DNA from: Deinococcus sp. AJ005 | GTDB lineage: Bacteria; Deinococcota; Deinococci; Deinococcales; Deinococcaceae | Direction of reading: 5' to 3' | Length of the DNA stretch: 64,000 bases | NCBI RefSeq assembly: GCF_009017495.1 | Contig: NZ_CP044990.1 | Span: 1,569,001-1,633,000, forward strand | Shown here: piece by piece, positions 1 through 9,954 of the stretch | Position numbering within the stretch: position 1 is the stretch's first letter | How the letters are laid out: the number at the start of each line of letters is the position of its first letter | The notes under the pieces: generated by a model | The model's input: the letters and a program-made list of their open reading frames with translations, nothing else | Database searches by the model: none | What the model was told of the DNA's origin: nothing | Position numbers and translations under genes: made by a program

Positions 1-139
1 TCAGGTAAATCAGGATCAGCAGCACGCCGCCGGTCTGGGCCAGCCTGTTCTTGCGAAACTGTTGCCAGGCGACCGAGAACTGAGACTGACCCAGCGAGCG
101 GCGTTCGGCCTTCTGTGGGGTGGGAGTGGCGGTGGTCAT
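1..139 (-). CDS. Peptide-type ABC transporter permease, DppC/OppC family (5' part only)
   Basis: Only the first 46 codons are inside the window; the rest lies beyond base 1. The start is the ATG whose complement ends at 139. The peptide begins MTTATPTPQKAERRSLGQSQ and continues through a basic stretch (QQFRKNRLAQ) into a hydrophobic segment, which is how DppC/OppC permeases begin before their first membrane helix. The start lies 6 nt downstream of the DppB-like gene on the same strand, so both should be co-transcribed with the binding-protein gene at 1218-2981. Family assignment rests on this short N-terminus and the operon context. Confidence 0.75.
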   Translation of the reverse strand, partial: MTTATPTPQKAERRSLGQSQFSVAWQQFRKNRLAQTGGVLLILIYL

Positions 140-145
140 GTCACC

Positions 146-1126
146 TCACCCGACCTTGATCCGTGGGTCAACCACGGCCAGCAGGATGTCCGAGAGCGCG
201 TTGCCGATGATCAGCAGAATGGTGGAAATTACCGTGAATCCGGCGATCAGATACAGGTCCTGCGCGGTGATGGCGGTCAGGAGCATCGGGGTGATGCCCG
301 GATAGGCGTACACCACCTCCACGAATCCGGCCCCGCTGATGGCGGCGGGCAGCAGGCCCCCGATGCCCGCGACGATGGGCAGGATGGCGTTGCGGAAGGT
401 GTGCTTCCAGATGGCGCTGCGCTCGCTGACGCCCTTGGCCCGCGCCGTGCGGATGTAATCCGAGCGCATCACTTCCAGCATCAGGCCCCGGATCACGCGG
501 GTCAGGCTCGCCGCATCCGTGACCGCCAGCACCAGCGCCGGAATCAGCAGGTGCTTGAGAACATCCCAGAACTGACCAGAGGACGACAGTTGATCGTAAT
601 TTCCACTGGTCATGCCCCCCAGCGGAATGTCCCAGCCGGTGGCGTTGCGAACATTCAGGATCAGGTAAATCACGATCAGGAACAGGAAGAAGCTGGGAAA
701 GCCCAGCAGGAAATACAGCACCACATTAACAGCCTTGTCGCCAAAGCTGTTCTGCCGCACTGCGCCGTACACGCCGATGGGAATGGCGATGGCGTAGAAG
801 AACACCAGATTGAGCAGCACCAGATACACCGAGTTCACGATGCGCGGCCAGATCACTGGCAGCACCGGCTGGGTGTACTGAAACGACAGCCCGAAGTCGC
901 CGTGCAGCAGGTTTTTCATCCAGTAGAAGTACTGCACGTAAGCGGGTTTATCCAGCCCGAAAGTGGCGCTGAGGTTGGCGAGTTGCTGCTCGCTGATGCC
1001 GGGGTTCAGGCGGGCCGGGGTCAGGAAGTCGCCGGGGGCCAGCGAGATCACGAAGAAGATCAGGACGCTGGCCAGCAGCAGCGTGGGAATGGACTGAAAA
1101 AAGCGCCGGATCAGAAATGGAAACAT
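146..1126 (-). CDS. Peptide-type ABC transporter permease, DppB/OppB family
   Basis: A 326-residue inner-membrane permease. The first helix (residues about 7-30) is followed by a periplasmic stretch that includes LLHGDFGLSF, then further hydrophobic helices and the EAA-loop region (IRTARAKGVSERSAIWKHTFRNA), which contacts the ATPase in this family. It ends VVDPRIKVG, matching the typical DPRI(R/K) C-terminus of DppB proteins. It would form the membrane channel with the DppC-like protein at 1-139 and receive substrate from the binding protein at 1218-2981. Substrate cannot be read from sequence; peptides, opines or sugar derivatives are all known for this family. No ATPase gene is seen nearby. 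Confidence 0.93.
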   Translation of the reverse strand: MFPFLIRRFFQSIPTLLLASVLIFFVISLAPGDFLTPARLNPGISEQQLANLSATFGLDKPAYVQYFYWMKNLLHGDFGLSFQYTQPVLPVIWPRIVNSVYLVLLNLVFFYAIAIPIGVYGAVRQNSFGDKAVNVVLYFLLGFPSFFLFLIVIYLILNVRNATGWDIPLGGMTSGNYDQLSSSGQFWDVLKHLLIPALVLAVTDAASLTRVIRGLMLEVMRSDYIRTARAKGVSERSAIWKHTFRNAILPIVAGIGGLLPAAISGAGFVEVVYAYPGITPMLLTAITAQDLYLIAGFTVISTILLIIGNALSDILLAVVDPRIKVG

Positions 1127-1217
1127 GCCTCACCCCGTAAGACCGTGGAGATTATTCAAAGGAGGAAGGGGCAGTCCGCCCACAGCAGACCACCCCCCAG
1201 AAAAGAACGTGGCTGGA

Positions 1218-2981
1218 TTACTTGATAAACGTCAGGGGATTGCTGCGGGTCCCGTAGTAGGCATCCATCAGATTGGCCGGGAACTCGCCGCCCACACGCT
1301 CATTGAAGGTGACGTGGAAGCTATTGCCCACCAGGTAAATGACGGCTTGCAGTTCACCTTCGGTCTTCATCAGCGTACCGCCGATAGCGAGGCGCTTGGC
1401 CGTGTTCAGCTCGGCGTCGCCCTGGTAATACAGCTTGGTCATTAGTTGTTCCTGACTGGTCAGGCACTTGCCATCGGTGGGGTTGTTGTAGCTGTGCAGG
1501 TTGGTTCCGCATGGCACCACGTTCTGTCCGAAGGACCAGACGTTATCGCCACCGTTCAGGCCCAGCAAAATTGCGTCGAAGGGGCGGTTCTCACCCTTGG
1601 CGGTCAACTGACCCACCAGCGTGTTGAAGTCAATGGGCGTAAAGTTAACCTTGACGCCCACTTTCTTGGCCTCGTCCTTGAAGATCTGCCCCAACTGCTC
1701 GCGGGTGGTGTTACCGGAGTTAGTTGCCAGATTGAATTCCAGCACCTTGCCCTTGGCGTCCACCAGGTAGCCGTCGGCGTTCTTCTTCTTGTAGCCGATC
1801 TGCGCCAGCAGCTTGGTGGCCTGCGCCAGATCGTACTTGTACTGGGGCGCACCCGCCTTCTGTCCCGCATCGAGCTGAGACTTGAAGATGGGGTAGGTGC
1901 TGAAGTACGTCTCAGTTCCCAGGCCGCCCAGCGCCAGCTTGATCATGGCGTCACGGTTGGCAATGTGGCTCATGGCGCGGCGGAAGCGCACGTCGCGGAA
2001 CAACGTCTGCTTGGCAGTGTCAGCCGACTTGTTCCAGTTAAAGACAATCCAGGAGGACTGTGCCTGCGGGCTGACGTTGGCCTTGAGGTACGCCTTGAGG
2101 TTGCCCGCGTCGATGGCCTTCTTGATCTGCGCCAAGTCGTCCGCGTTGCGCGGCGCAAAGGTATCGATCTGACCGGCCAGATAGGCGGCCAGAGCGGCAT
2201 TTACGTCACCCGTAATACGGTACGAGTATTTGTCGAGGTAAGGCAGTGCGTTGCCCTTGCTGTCCTTATTCCATTCGCCAAAGAACTTGTTGGCCTTCAG
2301 TACGGCACGCTCGCCCGCCTTGTAGCTTTCCATCGTCCAAGCGCCGGGGGAAACGATCTCGCTCGGGTTGGTTCCCACACCCCACATCTTCTTGATGGCT
2401 TCCGCGCCGCCCGCCTTGTACGCCTTGCCGAAAATATGGTCAGGCCAGGGGGTGTAACTCATCAGGACTAACGCCTTGCTGCTCTGCGCCGGAAAGTCGA
2501 ATTGCAGCGTCATGTCGTTGATCTTCTTGATGACAATGGGTTTGTCGTTCAGGAAAAAGTTGTCATAGGTGTTGCTGCCCACCTTGTCGTCGGTATGGAT
2601 CTTCCAGGTGGTGATCCAGTCGTCAGCGGTGATGGCCTGACCGTCACTGAACTTCATGCCGGGACGAATCTTAACCACGAAGCGCTTGTTGTTGTTGCTG
2701 ACCACGGCGGGGCCATCGGCCATATCGGGGATGAACTCGTTGGTTCGGGGGTCCTGGGTGAACAGGCCGGTGCCGTCCGACATCTGGGTGGGCAGACTGG
2801 GTGATTCGGCGCTGGTGAAGGGATTGATGGTCTTGAAATCCGAGATGGTGGAATTGCGGAACTCGCCGCCGCGCTTGTTGGCGGTGTTCTGTTCGGCGGT
2901 CCAGGCAGCGGGGTAAACGAAGGGGGCGGCCATCGAGGTGGTCGCGGTCATGGCCAGGGCCAGGAACAGGGCTTTTTTCAT
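1218..2981 (-). CDS. Extracellular solute-binding protein, family 5 (peptide type)
   Basis: A 587-residue secreted binding protein. It has a Sec signal peptide (MKKALFLALAMTATTSMAA) and the SBP_bac_5 hallmarks: a FKTINPF-type start of the mature domain, KIRPGMKFSDGQAITADDW (about residues 101-119), and later RDVRFRRAMSHIANRDAMIK. No lipobox cysteine is present, so it is probably periplasmic. The start is supported by a strong GGAGG ribosome site just before the ATG. It is the first gene of an operon with the two permeases at 146-1126 and 1-139. Ligand unknown. Family call is firm; substrate is not. Confidence 0.93.
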   Translation of the reverse strand: MKKALFLALAMTATTSMAAPFVYPAAWTAEQNTANKRGGEFRNSTISDFKTINPFTSAESPSLPTQMSDGTGLFTQDPRTNEFIPDMADGPAVVSNNNKRFVVKIRPGMKFSDGQAITADDWITTWKIHTDDKVGSNTYDNFFLNDKPIVIKKINDMTLQFDFPAQSSKALVLMSYTPWPDHIFGKAYKAGGAEAIKKMWGVGTNPSEIVSPGAWTMESYKAGERAVLKANKFFGEWNKDSKGNALPYLDKYSYRITGDVNAALAAYLAGQIDTFAPRNADDLAQIKKAIDAGNLKAYLKANVSPQAQSSWIVFNWNKSADTAKQTLFRDVRFRRAMSHIANRDAMIKLALGGLGTETYFSTYPIFKSQLDAGQKAGAPQYKYDLAQATKLLAQIGYKKKNADGYLVDAKGKVLEFNLATNSGNTTREQLGQIFKDEAKKVGVKVNFTPIDFNTLVGQLTAKGENRPFDAILLGLNGGDNVWSFGQNVVPCGTNLHSYNNPTDGKCLTSQEQLMTKLYYQGDAELNTAKRLAIGGTLMKTEGELQAVIYLVGNSFHVTFNERVGGEFPANLMDAYYGTRSNPLTFIK

Positions 2982-3240
2982 GTGAATCCTCCAGAGGAAT
3001 GGGGCGGGTCAGCGCCCTGATACACCTTGTGAACGCGGGGCTGCGCTAATGACAATCTGGAAATGGCGACGTTCCGGCGGTGGCCGGGCGCTTGGCCGAG
3101 TTGTCGTGGGGTTTCCAGCGCGGTCAATATATGAAGTGGCCTAGTCAAGGTCAAGCATAAAAACACCTTTCCTTGACTTTGCGTCGATCCAGACAACCCA
3201 GCCTTACGAATGAAATGTGAATTAACCGACAACAACGGTC
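2982..3240. other. Non-coding leader of the peptide-transporter operon
   Basis: About 260 bases hold no convincing gene. They separate the binding-protein start from the secG terminator and should contain the promoter of the minus-strand transporter operon. An AT-rich stretch near 3125-3190 stands out from the GC-rich surroundings. I see no clear -35/-10 pair that I would defend. Confidence 0.5.
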
Positions 3241-3244
3241 AAAA

Positions 3245-3279
3245 ACCCGGAGACAGCTCTCATGAGCCATATCCGGGCT
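3245..3279 (-). terminator. Rho-independent terminator after secG
   Basis: On the minus strand an imperfect stem begins AGCCCGGA and closes TCCGGG with an inner palindrome CTCATGAG, followed directly by five T residues. It lies about 45 nt after the secG stop codon and before the next minus-strand operon. Confidence 0.7.
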
Positions 3280-3323
3280 TAAAAATTGCTTTCAGCTCTG
3301 GAAACATGTCCAGAGCAGGACAA

Positions 3324-3548
3324 TCAGCGAGAAACGATACCGATCAGCAGGGCAATCAGCATAAAGAAGCCGCCCAGCACACTGGTAATGCGGACCAGCC
3401 CGCCTTCCACGCCGCGCCCGCCCAACAGAGAACCGCCAGACGCCATGCTGGCCGACAGACCCGCCTGACGCGGAACCTGCAACAAGATGAAAAAGACCAG
3501 CGCCACGCAAATCAGCGCGAACAGGACAAGAAAAAGATTCAGAATCAT
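3324..3548 (-). CDS. secG: Protein-export membrane protein SecG
   Basis: A 74-residue protein starting MILNLFLVLFALI, with two hydrophobic helices (about residues 2-24 and 53-72) joined by a glycine/serine-rich loop containing ASMASGGSLLGGRG. This matches SecG, the small accessory subunit of the SecYEG translocon in the cytoplasmic membrane. The ATG at 3548 is chosen because the open frame further upstream runs through tRNA-Leu. The gene lies 18 nt after the CCA end of that tRNA, so both are probably made from one promoter and the tRNA is cut out. Length is normal for SecG. Confidence 0.92.
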   Translation of the reverse strand: MILNLFLVLFALICVALVFFILLQVPRQAGLSASMASGGSLLGGRGVEGGLVRITSVLGGFFMLIALLIGIVSR

Positions 3549-3566
3549 GGTTGACCTCTTGGTGTG

Positions 3567-3648
<82 letters not shown>

Positions 3649-3687
3649 CTGCTTTGCAGGGTTTGTGCGCCCTTGAGCGCGCACGGA

Positions 3688-3717
3688 ATCTTAGCGCGCC
3701 GGGGCGCGGGTGGTCAA
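3688..3717 (-). promoter_or_regulatory. Probable promoter of tRNA-Leu and secG
   Basis: The minus strand shows TTGACC (3712-3717), an 18-bp spacer, then TAAGAT (3688-3693). This is about 40 nt before the mature tRNA 5' end and is the best sigma-70-type pair in the neighbourhood. Confidence 0.6.
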
Positions 3718-3754
3718 ACCCTCCCCGACAGGGGTCCATGCCGCAGAGTATTCC

Positions 3755-4714
3755 TCAGGGCAGCGTGGCGATCCGCTCCAGCAGCAAGGCAAAAAATGCC
3801 TCGTCGCGCACGCCCACGGCCACCCGCGCATTTGGGGCCTGTTCGGTCACGCCATGCAGATCGCAGACAGTGCGGCCAAAGTTGAGGCCCTCCTGAATCT
3901 CGATATCCACCCGCATGGCCTGCCAGTCCAGCAGCTCCGGGCGGATCACCGCCGCCGCCGCCAGCGGATCGTGCAGCGCGCCGCCGCTGGTGCCGTAGCG
4001 CACGCGGTACACGCCCGCATAGAAAGTCAGCAGTTCAGCACAGACCTCGCCCGCACGGTTACCCAGGCCGCGCAGAGCGGCGATTCTGTCGGGGTCTGCG
4101 ATGCACTGCATGGTCACGTTCAGACCCACCATCCGCAAGGGGACGCCGGACTCAAAGACGATCTGGGCCGCGTGCGGATCGGCCAGCGCGTTGAATTCCG
4201 CTGCCGGGGTGCGATTGCCGCCCGTGGTGCTGCCGCCCATCCAGACCACCTCTTTGATAAGGGGCACGATGTCCGGGGCCAGACGGAAGGCCAGCGCCAG
4301 GTTGGTCAGCGGCCCGGTTGCCAGCAGCGTGACCTCGTGCGGGTGCGCCTGGACGGTACGGATGATGAAATTGGCGGCGTGTTCGGCCTCGGGCGCGTGC
4401 GCGGGTTCGGGCAGATGGGACGCGGGCAGGCCGGAGTCGCCGTGGACCGACGCTGCCGAGACCAGATCGGCCACCAGCGGGCGGTCCGCCCCGGCAAAAT
4501 ACGGCACGCCCGCGCCCGCCTTGCCCGCCAGGGCCAGCGTGACCCCGGCGTTGTAGACCGTCAACGGCAGGCCCACGTTGCCGTGCGTGGCGGTGATGCC
4601 CAGCACCTGCACTTCCGGGCTGGCCAGCATCAGCAGCCACGCCACGGCGTCGTCCAGACCGGGATCGCCGTCGAGAATGACTTTCAGGGGAGACGGGATA
4701 CTGGGATGGCTCAC
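3755..4714 (-). CDS. Inosine/uridine-preferring nucleoside hydrolase family protein
   Basis: A 319-residue protein of the IU_nuc_hydro family, which splits ribonucleosides into base and ribose. The diagnostic Ca-binding motif DGDPGLDDAVA occurs near residues 15-25, and later ATGPLTNLALA and KEVVWMGGS follow the family order. The start is the GTG at 4714; TACAAT lies at 4726-4721, only 6 nt upstream, suggesting a leaderless mRNA. Probably cytoplasmic, as no signal peptide is seen. It stands alone between tRNA-Leu and a divergent secreted-protein gene. A nucleoside-type ABC importer is encoded at 31588-35362, so a salvage role is reasonable, but exact base preference is not readable. Confidence 0.9.
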   Translation of the reverse strand: MSHPSIPSPLKVILDGDPGLDDAVAWLLMLASPEVQVLGITATHGNVGLPLTVYNAGVTLALAGKAGAGVPYFAGADRPLVADLVSAASVHGDSGLPASHLPEPAHAPEAEHAANFIIRTVQAHPHEVTLLATGPLTNLALAFRLAPDIVPLIKEVVWMGGSTTGGNRTPAAEFNALADPHAAQIVFESGVPLRMVGLNVTMQCIADPDRIAALRGLGNRAGEVCAELLTFYAGVYRVRYGTSGGALHDPLAAAAVIRPELLDWQAMRVDIEIQEGLNFGRTVCDLHGVTEQAPNARVAVGVRDEAFFALLLERIATLP

Positions 4715-4783
4715 CTCCCGATTGTAGGACGGACGGAGCGCTACACTTGACCCACATTCCTTCTCTGACCCCGGAGGTCGACC

Positions 4784-5455
4784 ATGTCAAGATTGATCGT
4801 TCTGAGCATGTTGTGTGGCCTTTCGGTGGCATCTGTGGCGCAGGCTGCCTGTGATATGCAGACCTATCTCCCGCCCGGCACACGCACCTATCAGATGAGC
4901 AGCGGCCAGATGGCCAGCGGTGCGGACAAGTCGGTGATGACCATCAAGGCCACGCCGCTGTCCGGGGACCGCATGAACGTACAGACCACCATGAACGGCA
5001 AGACGACGCCCATCGTCTGGACATGCACGGCCTCGGGCATGAAGGCCAGCATTCCTGCCGGAGCGGGGGGCGCGCAGGTCAATGTGGACGCGGGATTCTT
5101 GCCCGACGCCCGCAAGTGGAAGGCGGGCTATAGCTGGAATAGCAGCAGTAAGGTCAATGTCAACGCCCCTGGAGTGGGCGGCATGAACATGACCAGCACC
5201 ACGGTGAGCAAGATTGTGAAACAGGAAAAGGTCACGGTGCCCGCTGGAACCTTCACGGCCCTGCGCGTGGACAGCACCACCAGCATGAAAATGAGCCTGC
5301 CCGCCGGAACCAAGCTGCCGCCGGGCATGGATCTGAACCAGATGACTGGCGGCAAAACCTCCACCAGTGCGTGGTATGTCCAGGGGGTTGGGATGGTCAA
5401 GACCACCTCGGCAGACGGCAGCTTCAGCATGGTGTTGACAAAGATCGGGAAGTAG
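4784..5455 (+). CDS. Secreted protein of unknown function (DUF3108/TapB-like)
   Basis: A 223-residue protein with a clear Sec signal peptide (MSRLIVLSMLCGLSVASVAQA, cleavage about residue 21). The mature part is rich in Thr, Ser, Met and beta-forming sequence, with recurring segments such as KATPLSGDRMNVQTTMNGK and VTVPAGTFTALRVDSTTSMK. The last pattern (T-V-P-A-G-T-F-x-A-x-x-V) is typical of DUF3108/TapB-like beta-barrel lipid- or carbohydrate-associated proteins, so I suggest a beta-sandwich envelope protein. A CGGAGG ribosome site precedes the ATG. Monocistronic or followed by the hydrolase 54 nt later. Function unknown. Confidence 0.75.
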   Translation: MSRLIVLSMLCGLSVASVAQAACDMQTYLPPGTRTYQMSSGQMASGADKSVMTIKATPLSGDRMNVQTTMNGKTTPIVWTCTASGMKASIPAGAGGAQVNVDAGFLPDARKWKAGYSWNSSSKVNVNAPGVGGMNMTSTTVSKIVKQEKVTVPAGTFTALRVDSTTSMKMSLPAGTKLPPGMDLNQMTGGKTSTSAWYVQGVGMVKTTSADGSFSMVLTKIGK

Positions 5456-5508
5456 GCTCCAGCTCTACGTTCGCCACCCACTGCGCCACGTTCTGCCACA
5501 ATTCCAGC

Positions 5509-6249
5509 ATGGAACAGTTCGCGCAGTTTTCATTGGATGGGCAGCGGATGTACGGCATGCTCCACACCCCCGACGCTGACGCACCATCCCAGGGCTGGCC
5601 CTCGGTGGTCTTCGTCCACGGCTTCACCGGCAACCGGATTGACCACCACCGATTGCTGGTGCTGATGTCACGGCTGCTAGACGAGCGGGGCATCGCCAGC
5701 CTGCGCTTCGATTGCCGGGGCAGCGGCGATTCGCAGGGCGATTTCAGCGAGATGACCGTGATGCGCGAGGTGGAGGACGTGGCCGCCGCCGCCGAATACC
5801 TCCGCAATCAGCCCGGCATCGATCCCGAGCGCGTGATGCTGCTGGGCTACAGCATGGGCGGCATGGTGGCCTCTCTAGCAGCAAAGCAGGTCCGCGCCCA
5901 CCGACTGCTGCTGTGGGCACCCGCACTGCCGGAGCTGTGGCTGCCCCTGCTGCGCGGCGGTGTGCTGCCCCCCACCATCACGGACAGGGACGGCTGGCCG
6001 CTGGGCCGCGCGTTCTTGCAAGAGATGCCACGCCTGCGCCCGCTGGAGGCTGCCGCCGACTGGAGCGGGGTGGCCCACGTCATCCACGGCGACGCCGACA
6101 CGGTCTGCCCGCCCGAGTGGGGCGTGCGCTACGCCACGGCTCTAGGCTGCGACGCAGCGGCGATTCCCGGCGGCACCCACAACTTCACCAGCCTGGAAAC
6201 GACGGAGATGCTGTACGCCGAAACGCTGCGGTTTTTAAGCGGAGGCTAG
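5509..6249 (+). CDS. Alpha/beta-fold serine hydrolase
   Basis: A 246-residue cytoplasmic hydrolase. The oxyanion-hole segment FVHGFTGNR (about 35-43), nucleophile elbow GYSMGG with Ser115, acid region HGDADTVCP (Asp197) and GTHNF with His224 make a complete Ser-Asp-His triad. This arrangement matches the small esterase/acyl-hydrolase branch that acts on peptides, esters or acyl groups. The ATG at 5509 is preferred because translation from farther upstream would overlap the preceding gene. Substrate unknown. Confidence 0.9.
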   Translation: MEQFAQFSLDGQRMYGMLHTPDADAPSQGWPSVVFVHGFTGNRIDHHRLLVLMSRLLDERGIASLRFDCRGSGDSQGDFSEMTVMREVEDVAAAAEYLRNQPGIDPERVMLLGYSMGGMVASLAAKQVRAHRLLLWAPALPELWLPLLRGGVLPPTITDRDGWPLGRAFLQEMPRLRPLEAAADWSGVAHVIHGDADTVCPPEWGVRYATALGCDAAAIPGGTHNFTSLETTEMLYAETLRFLSGG

Positions 6250-6266
6250 GAGCGGTCCAGCACGGC

Positions 6267-6297
6267 AAAACAGCCCGCGTGCAAGCGTGGGCTGTTT
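6267..6297 (+). terminator. Stem-loop terminator after the hydrolase gene
   Basis: Inverted repeat AAACAGCCC (6268-6276) and GGGCTGTTT (6289-6297) around a 12-nt loop, 18 nt after the hydrolase stop. The A/T ends make it usable in both directions. Confidence 0.7.
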
Positions 6298-6314
6298 GTC
6301 GAACTTTTGGAGAT

Positions 6315-6345
6315 GGGAGGTGGGCGCAGTAAAGGCCCACCTCCC
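6315..6345 (-). terminator. Stem-loop terminator after the ferritin-like gene
   Basis: An 11-bp perfect stem, GGGAGGTGGGC (6315-6325) and GCCCACCTCCC (6335-6345), lies just after the stop codon of the minus-strand ferritin-like gene. No strong T-run follows, so its efficiency is uncertain. Confidence 0.6.
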
Positions 6346-6353
6346 ACCCAGTT

Positions 6354-7262
6354 TTACTTGATCGCGCCGTTCAGGCCGTTGGGGAAGAAGCCGCCCTTGT
6401 TTGCGCCGGGGGCCAGATACACGATGTTCAGCACTTCGCGGGTGCTACGACCATAAGCGATGGCGTTCTTGTCGGCGGGGGCAAACACGGCGTTTCCGGC
6501 GTTGTCGGTCAGGCCCATGTCCTTGCCGCCGCCCACCTTGCCGCGCAGGTTGCTGATGGCCTGCACGACCTGGCCCACGTATAGCCCCGCCGCCGCCGTG
6601 ATCTGGCGCTGCTGGTACAGCATGGTGCGGATCGCGCCGCCGTGATACGCCTCGACGGCCAGAATGCCAGCGGCAGCCTGAAGGTACGCGGGGTTGGTGA
6701 TCAGCGTGGCCGCGCCGTTGTAGGCAGTGACGCCCACGTCCTCGAAGATGAACGCGCCGTGCAGAAAGAACAGGTCATTGGCGTAGGGGTTGAAGCCCTT
6801 GATGGCCCCGCCGCTGGCCGCGCTGCCTGCCGCCAGGAACGCCCCGTTCAGGTCCAGCACCGGACGCATCACGGCACCCTTGCCCAGCGCGCCGTACAGG
6901 AACTTGACGTGCGACAACTCGTCCTCGGCGATGTCGTTGGCCATCGCCTGCACGGTGCTGTCCTTGAACTGCATGCCACGCGCCATGTCCAGCCCGGCGG
7001 GCACACGGATGGCCGCGTCGCCGCCGATCTTCTTCAGCTCGTCCAGACGGCCCACGGCGGCCAGATAGAACGCCGCTTCCAGGTATTCCAGGTTCAGGGC
7101 AAAGTTCAGCACGTCGCCGTCGATGTCCTTGGCGGGGGCGGCCAGCGCAGGCGCGGCGAGGCCCAGTGCGGCCATACCCAGACCCGCCTTGCCCAGGAAT
7201 CCCAGGGCGGCGCGGCGGTTGAGGGCGGTGGGGGCGGTCTGATCGGTGTCGTTGTGGGTCAT
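6354..7262 (-). CDS. Ferritin-like, desiccation-related exported protein
   Basis: A 302-residue protein of the Ferritin_2 / plant PCC13-62 desiccation-related family. It starts with a Tat-type signal: the pair RR in [15 protein letters not shown] followed by a hydrophobic stretch ending ALAAPA (about residue 42). The mature part holds the helical ferritin-like pattern: [20 protein letters not shown] with E59 and E62-type ligands, later [11 protein letters not shown], then FEDVGVTAY and [14 protein letters not shown]. These Glu/His positions could bind a di-metal centre. Members are frequent in Deinococcus and are thought to contribute to metal or oxidant handling during drying; that role is inferred. 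Expressed divergently from the HIT gene. Confidence 0.88.
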   Translation of the reverse strand: MTHNDTDQTAPTALNRRAALGFLGKAGLGMAALGLAAPALAAPAKDIDGDVLNFALNLEYLEAAFYLAAVGRLDELKKIGGDAAIRVPAGLDMARGMQFKDSTVQAMANDIAEDELSHVKFLYGALGKGAVMRPVLDLNGAFLAAGSAASGGAIKGFNPYANDLFFLHGAFIFEDVGVTAYNGAATLITNPAYLQAAAGILAVEAYHGGAIRTMLYQQRQITAAAGLYVGQVVQAISNLRGKVGGGKDMGLTDNAGNAVFAPADKNAIAYGRSTREVLNIVYLAPGANKGGFFPNGLNGAIK

Positions 7263-7464
7263 GGGGAAAACTCCTTGGTGGCAAGAGGGCGGGGCGGGAC
7301 AGCGCAGTGAGCGTGTCCTGATCGGAAGACGGGTGGGCGGGGCTGGAAACTGAAGTCGGTCTCTCCTGACTCAACCGGGTATATGCGGCGCTTCCCCAAC
7401 CGGATCAGCCGCCACCAGAACATGAACGCCGCATGAAGGCCCGCCGCCTCGTTAGAGTGGGCGC

Positions 7465-7803
7465 ATGACCGCCTCCCCCACCCTGTTCACGCGCATCATC
7501 GCCCGCGAGATTCCCAGCGACATCGTGTACGAGGACGAAAATTACATCGCCATCCGCGATATTGCCCCCAAAGCGCCGATCCACCTGCTGGTCATTCCCA
7601 AGAAGGTCAGCGCCCGCCTGGACGAGATCACCGACGCACAGGAGATGGGCCACCTGTGGCTGACTGCCGTGAAAGTGGCCCGCCAGCACGCCGCCGACTA
7701 CCGCCTGCTGGTCAATTCCGGCGAGAAGGGCGGGCAGGTCGTCTTTCACACCCACATTCACATCCTGGCAGGCTGGGAAAACGGCCCGGATTCGGACACC
7801 TGA
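7465..7803 (+). CDS. HIT family (histidine triad) nucleotide-binding protein
   Basis: A 112-residue HINT-type protein. The catalytic histidine triad HTHIHIL lies at residues 95-101, preceded by [11 protein letters not shown], and [18 protein letters not shown] near the N-terminus matches the family. HINT proteins hydrolyse nucleoside phosphoramidates and adenylated intermediates in the cytoplasm. TAGAGT at 7453-7458 is 6 nt before the ATG, suggesting a leaderless transcript. Its stop overlaps the start of the HAD gene, so the two form an operon. Confidence 0.95.
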   Translation: MTASPTLFTRIIAREIPSDIVYEDENYIAIRDIAPKAPIHLLVIPKKVSARLDEITDAQEMGHLWLTAVKVARQHAADYRLLVNSGEKGGQVVFHTHIHILAGWENGPDSDT

Positions 7804-8525
7804 TGAGCGATTCTGAATTTCAGGCTGTTCTCTTCGATCTGGACGGCGTGCTGGTGGACAGTGAACTCCAGGCGAACACCGTCTGGGTACAGTTGCTGGC
7901 CGAGCATGGGCTGGAAATCGATCTGCCCACCTTCATGGCCAATGCGGTGGGCGGCACGCACGTCGTTCTGTTCGAGTGGCTCAGACGCGACTACGGCTGG
8001 ACGCGGCCCGAAGGCTTTATCCCGGAGATGGACGCCCGCCTGCATGAGGCGTTCGGCAGCACGCAGGCCATTGAGGGCGCGGCCCGGACGCTGGAACTGC
8101 TGCGCGAGGCTGGGATGCCCTTCGCCGTCGCCAGCAACAGCCTCCGCAGCCGCCTGAAGCGCAAGCTGGAAGCGTCGGGCCTTGCACAGTTGGTAGGCGA
8201 ACACGCTTACGATCCGGCGCACGTCGGCGGACGCGGCAAACCAGCCCCTGATCTGTATGCCTATGCCGCCGCCCAACTGGGCACGGACATCACCCGCTGT
8301 GTGGTGATCGAAGACAGCATGACTGGCCTGAGCGCGGGTGTGGCGGCGGGGGCGACGGCCTGGGGCCTGCTGGCCGGGGGCCACGTCCACCCCGACAACG
8401 CCGCACATCTGATGGGGGCGGGGGCGAAAAAGATTTTGCAGACGCATACGGAATTGCAGGAGGCGCTGGAGTTGGAAGGTGAACCTCACGGCTTCAGGGC
8501 CGGGCCAGCCAGTCAACCTGGATAA
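7803..8525 (+). CDS. HAD-superfamily phosphatase, beta-phosphoglucomutase-like
   Basis: A 240-residue protein of HAD subfamily IA. The nucleophile motif [11 protein letters not shown] has Asp12 and Asp14, followed by VASNS (motif II), the Lys region [10 protein letters not shown], and [13 protein letters not shown] (motif IV with two acidic residues). The cap sits between motifs I and II, as in beta-phosphoglucomutase and 6-phosphogluconate phosphatase (YieH/YniC) relatives. The ATG overlaps the HIT stop codon (TGATG), giving translational coupling. Likely a sugar-phosphate phosphatase; exact substrate unknown. Confidence 0.9.
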   Translation: MSDSEFQAVLFDLDGVLVDSELQANTVWVQLLAEHGLEIDLPTFMANAVGGTHVVLFEWLRRDYGWTRPEGFIPEMDARLHEAFGSTQAIEGAARTLELLREAGMPFAVASNSLRSRLKRKLEASGLAQLVGEHAYDPAHVGGRGKPAPDLYAYAAAQLGTDITRCVVIEDSMTGLSAGVAAGATAWGLLAGGHVHPDNAAHLMGAGAKKILQTHTELQEALELEGEPHGFRAGPASQPG

Positions 8526-8907
8526 AACACAGTATTTACATCCGTGAATAATGCAGGAGTATCGTCCCAGACGATCAATCTTGATCTGCTCGCGTGGGGC
8601 GGTTGCTGCCATTCTCTGCCTTCACACCCATGCCCGGAGGGATGTTTTTCTCCTTCTCGCTCTGCGCCTCCCTCTGCGCATCAAGCGTTCGGGGGGAGGC
8701 AAGTAGATAGCTGCGTACGCGATCAATTGCGACTCCCGGCTTTCCCTGGAGATCTGACGGCGAAGCCGACTGACTGGTACAGCTCCGCAGGAGAGGGTGT
8801 TCGTGGGAGCCACCCCATCCCCCCAACCTCGTCTTTTCTCAAGCCCATTACGCCATTTCGCCTACTGGTCCCGGAAAATCCGTTTCTGACATATCCTATG
8901 CAGACCT
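8526..8907. repeat. 382-base intergenic region with divergent copies of dispersed repeats
   Basis: No gene seen. The stretch around 8635-8670 (GGAGGGATGTTTTTCTCCTT) recurs near 45907-45935 and, inverted, near 35549-35575. The stretch 8740-8822 (GGCGAAGCCGACTGA and CGTGGGAGCCACCCC) resembles the right half of the repeat at 33175-33330. This is therefore a patchwork of decayed small elements. The promoter of the following ABC operon is at its right end: TATCCT at 8892-8897 lies 10 nt before the ATG at 8908. Confidence 0.55.
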
Positions 8908-9950
<1,043 letters not shown>

Positions 9951-9954
<4 letters not shown>
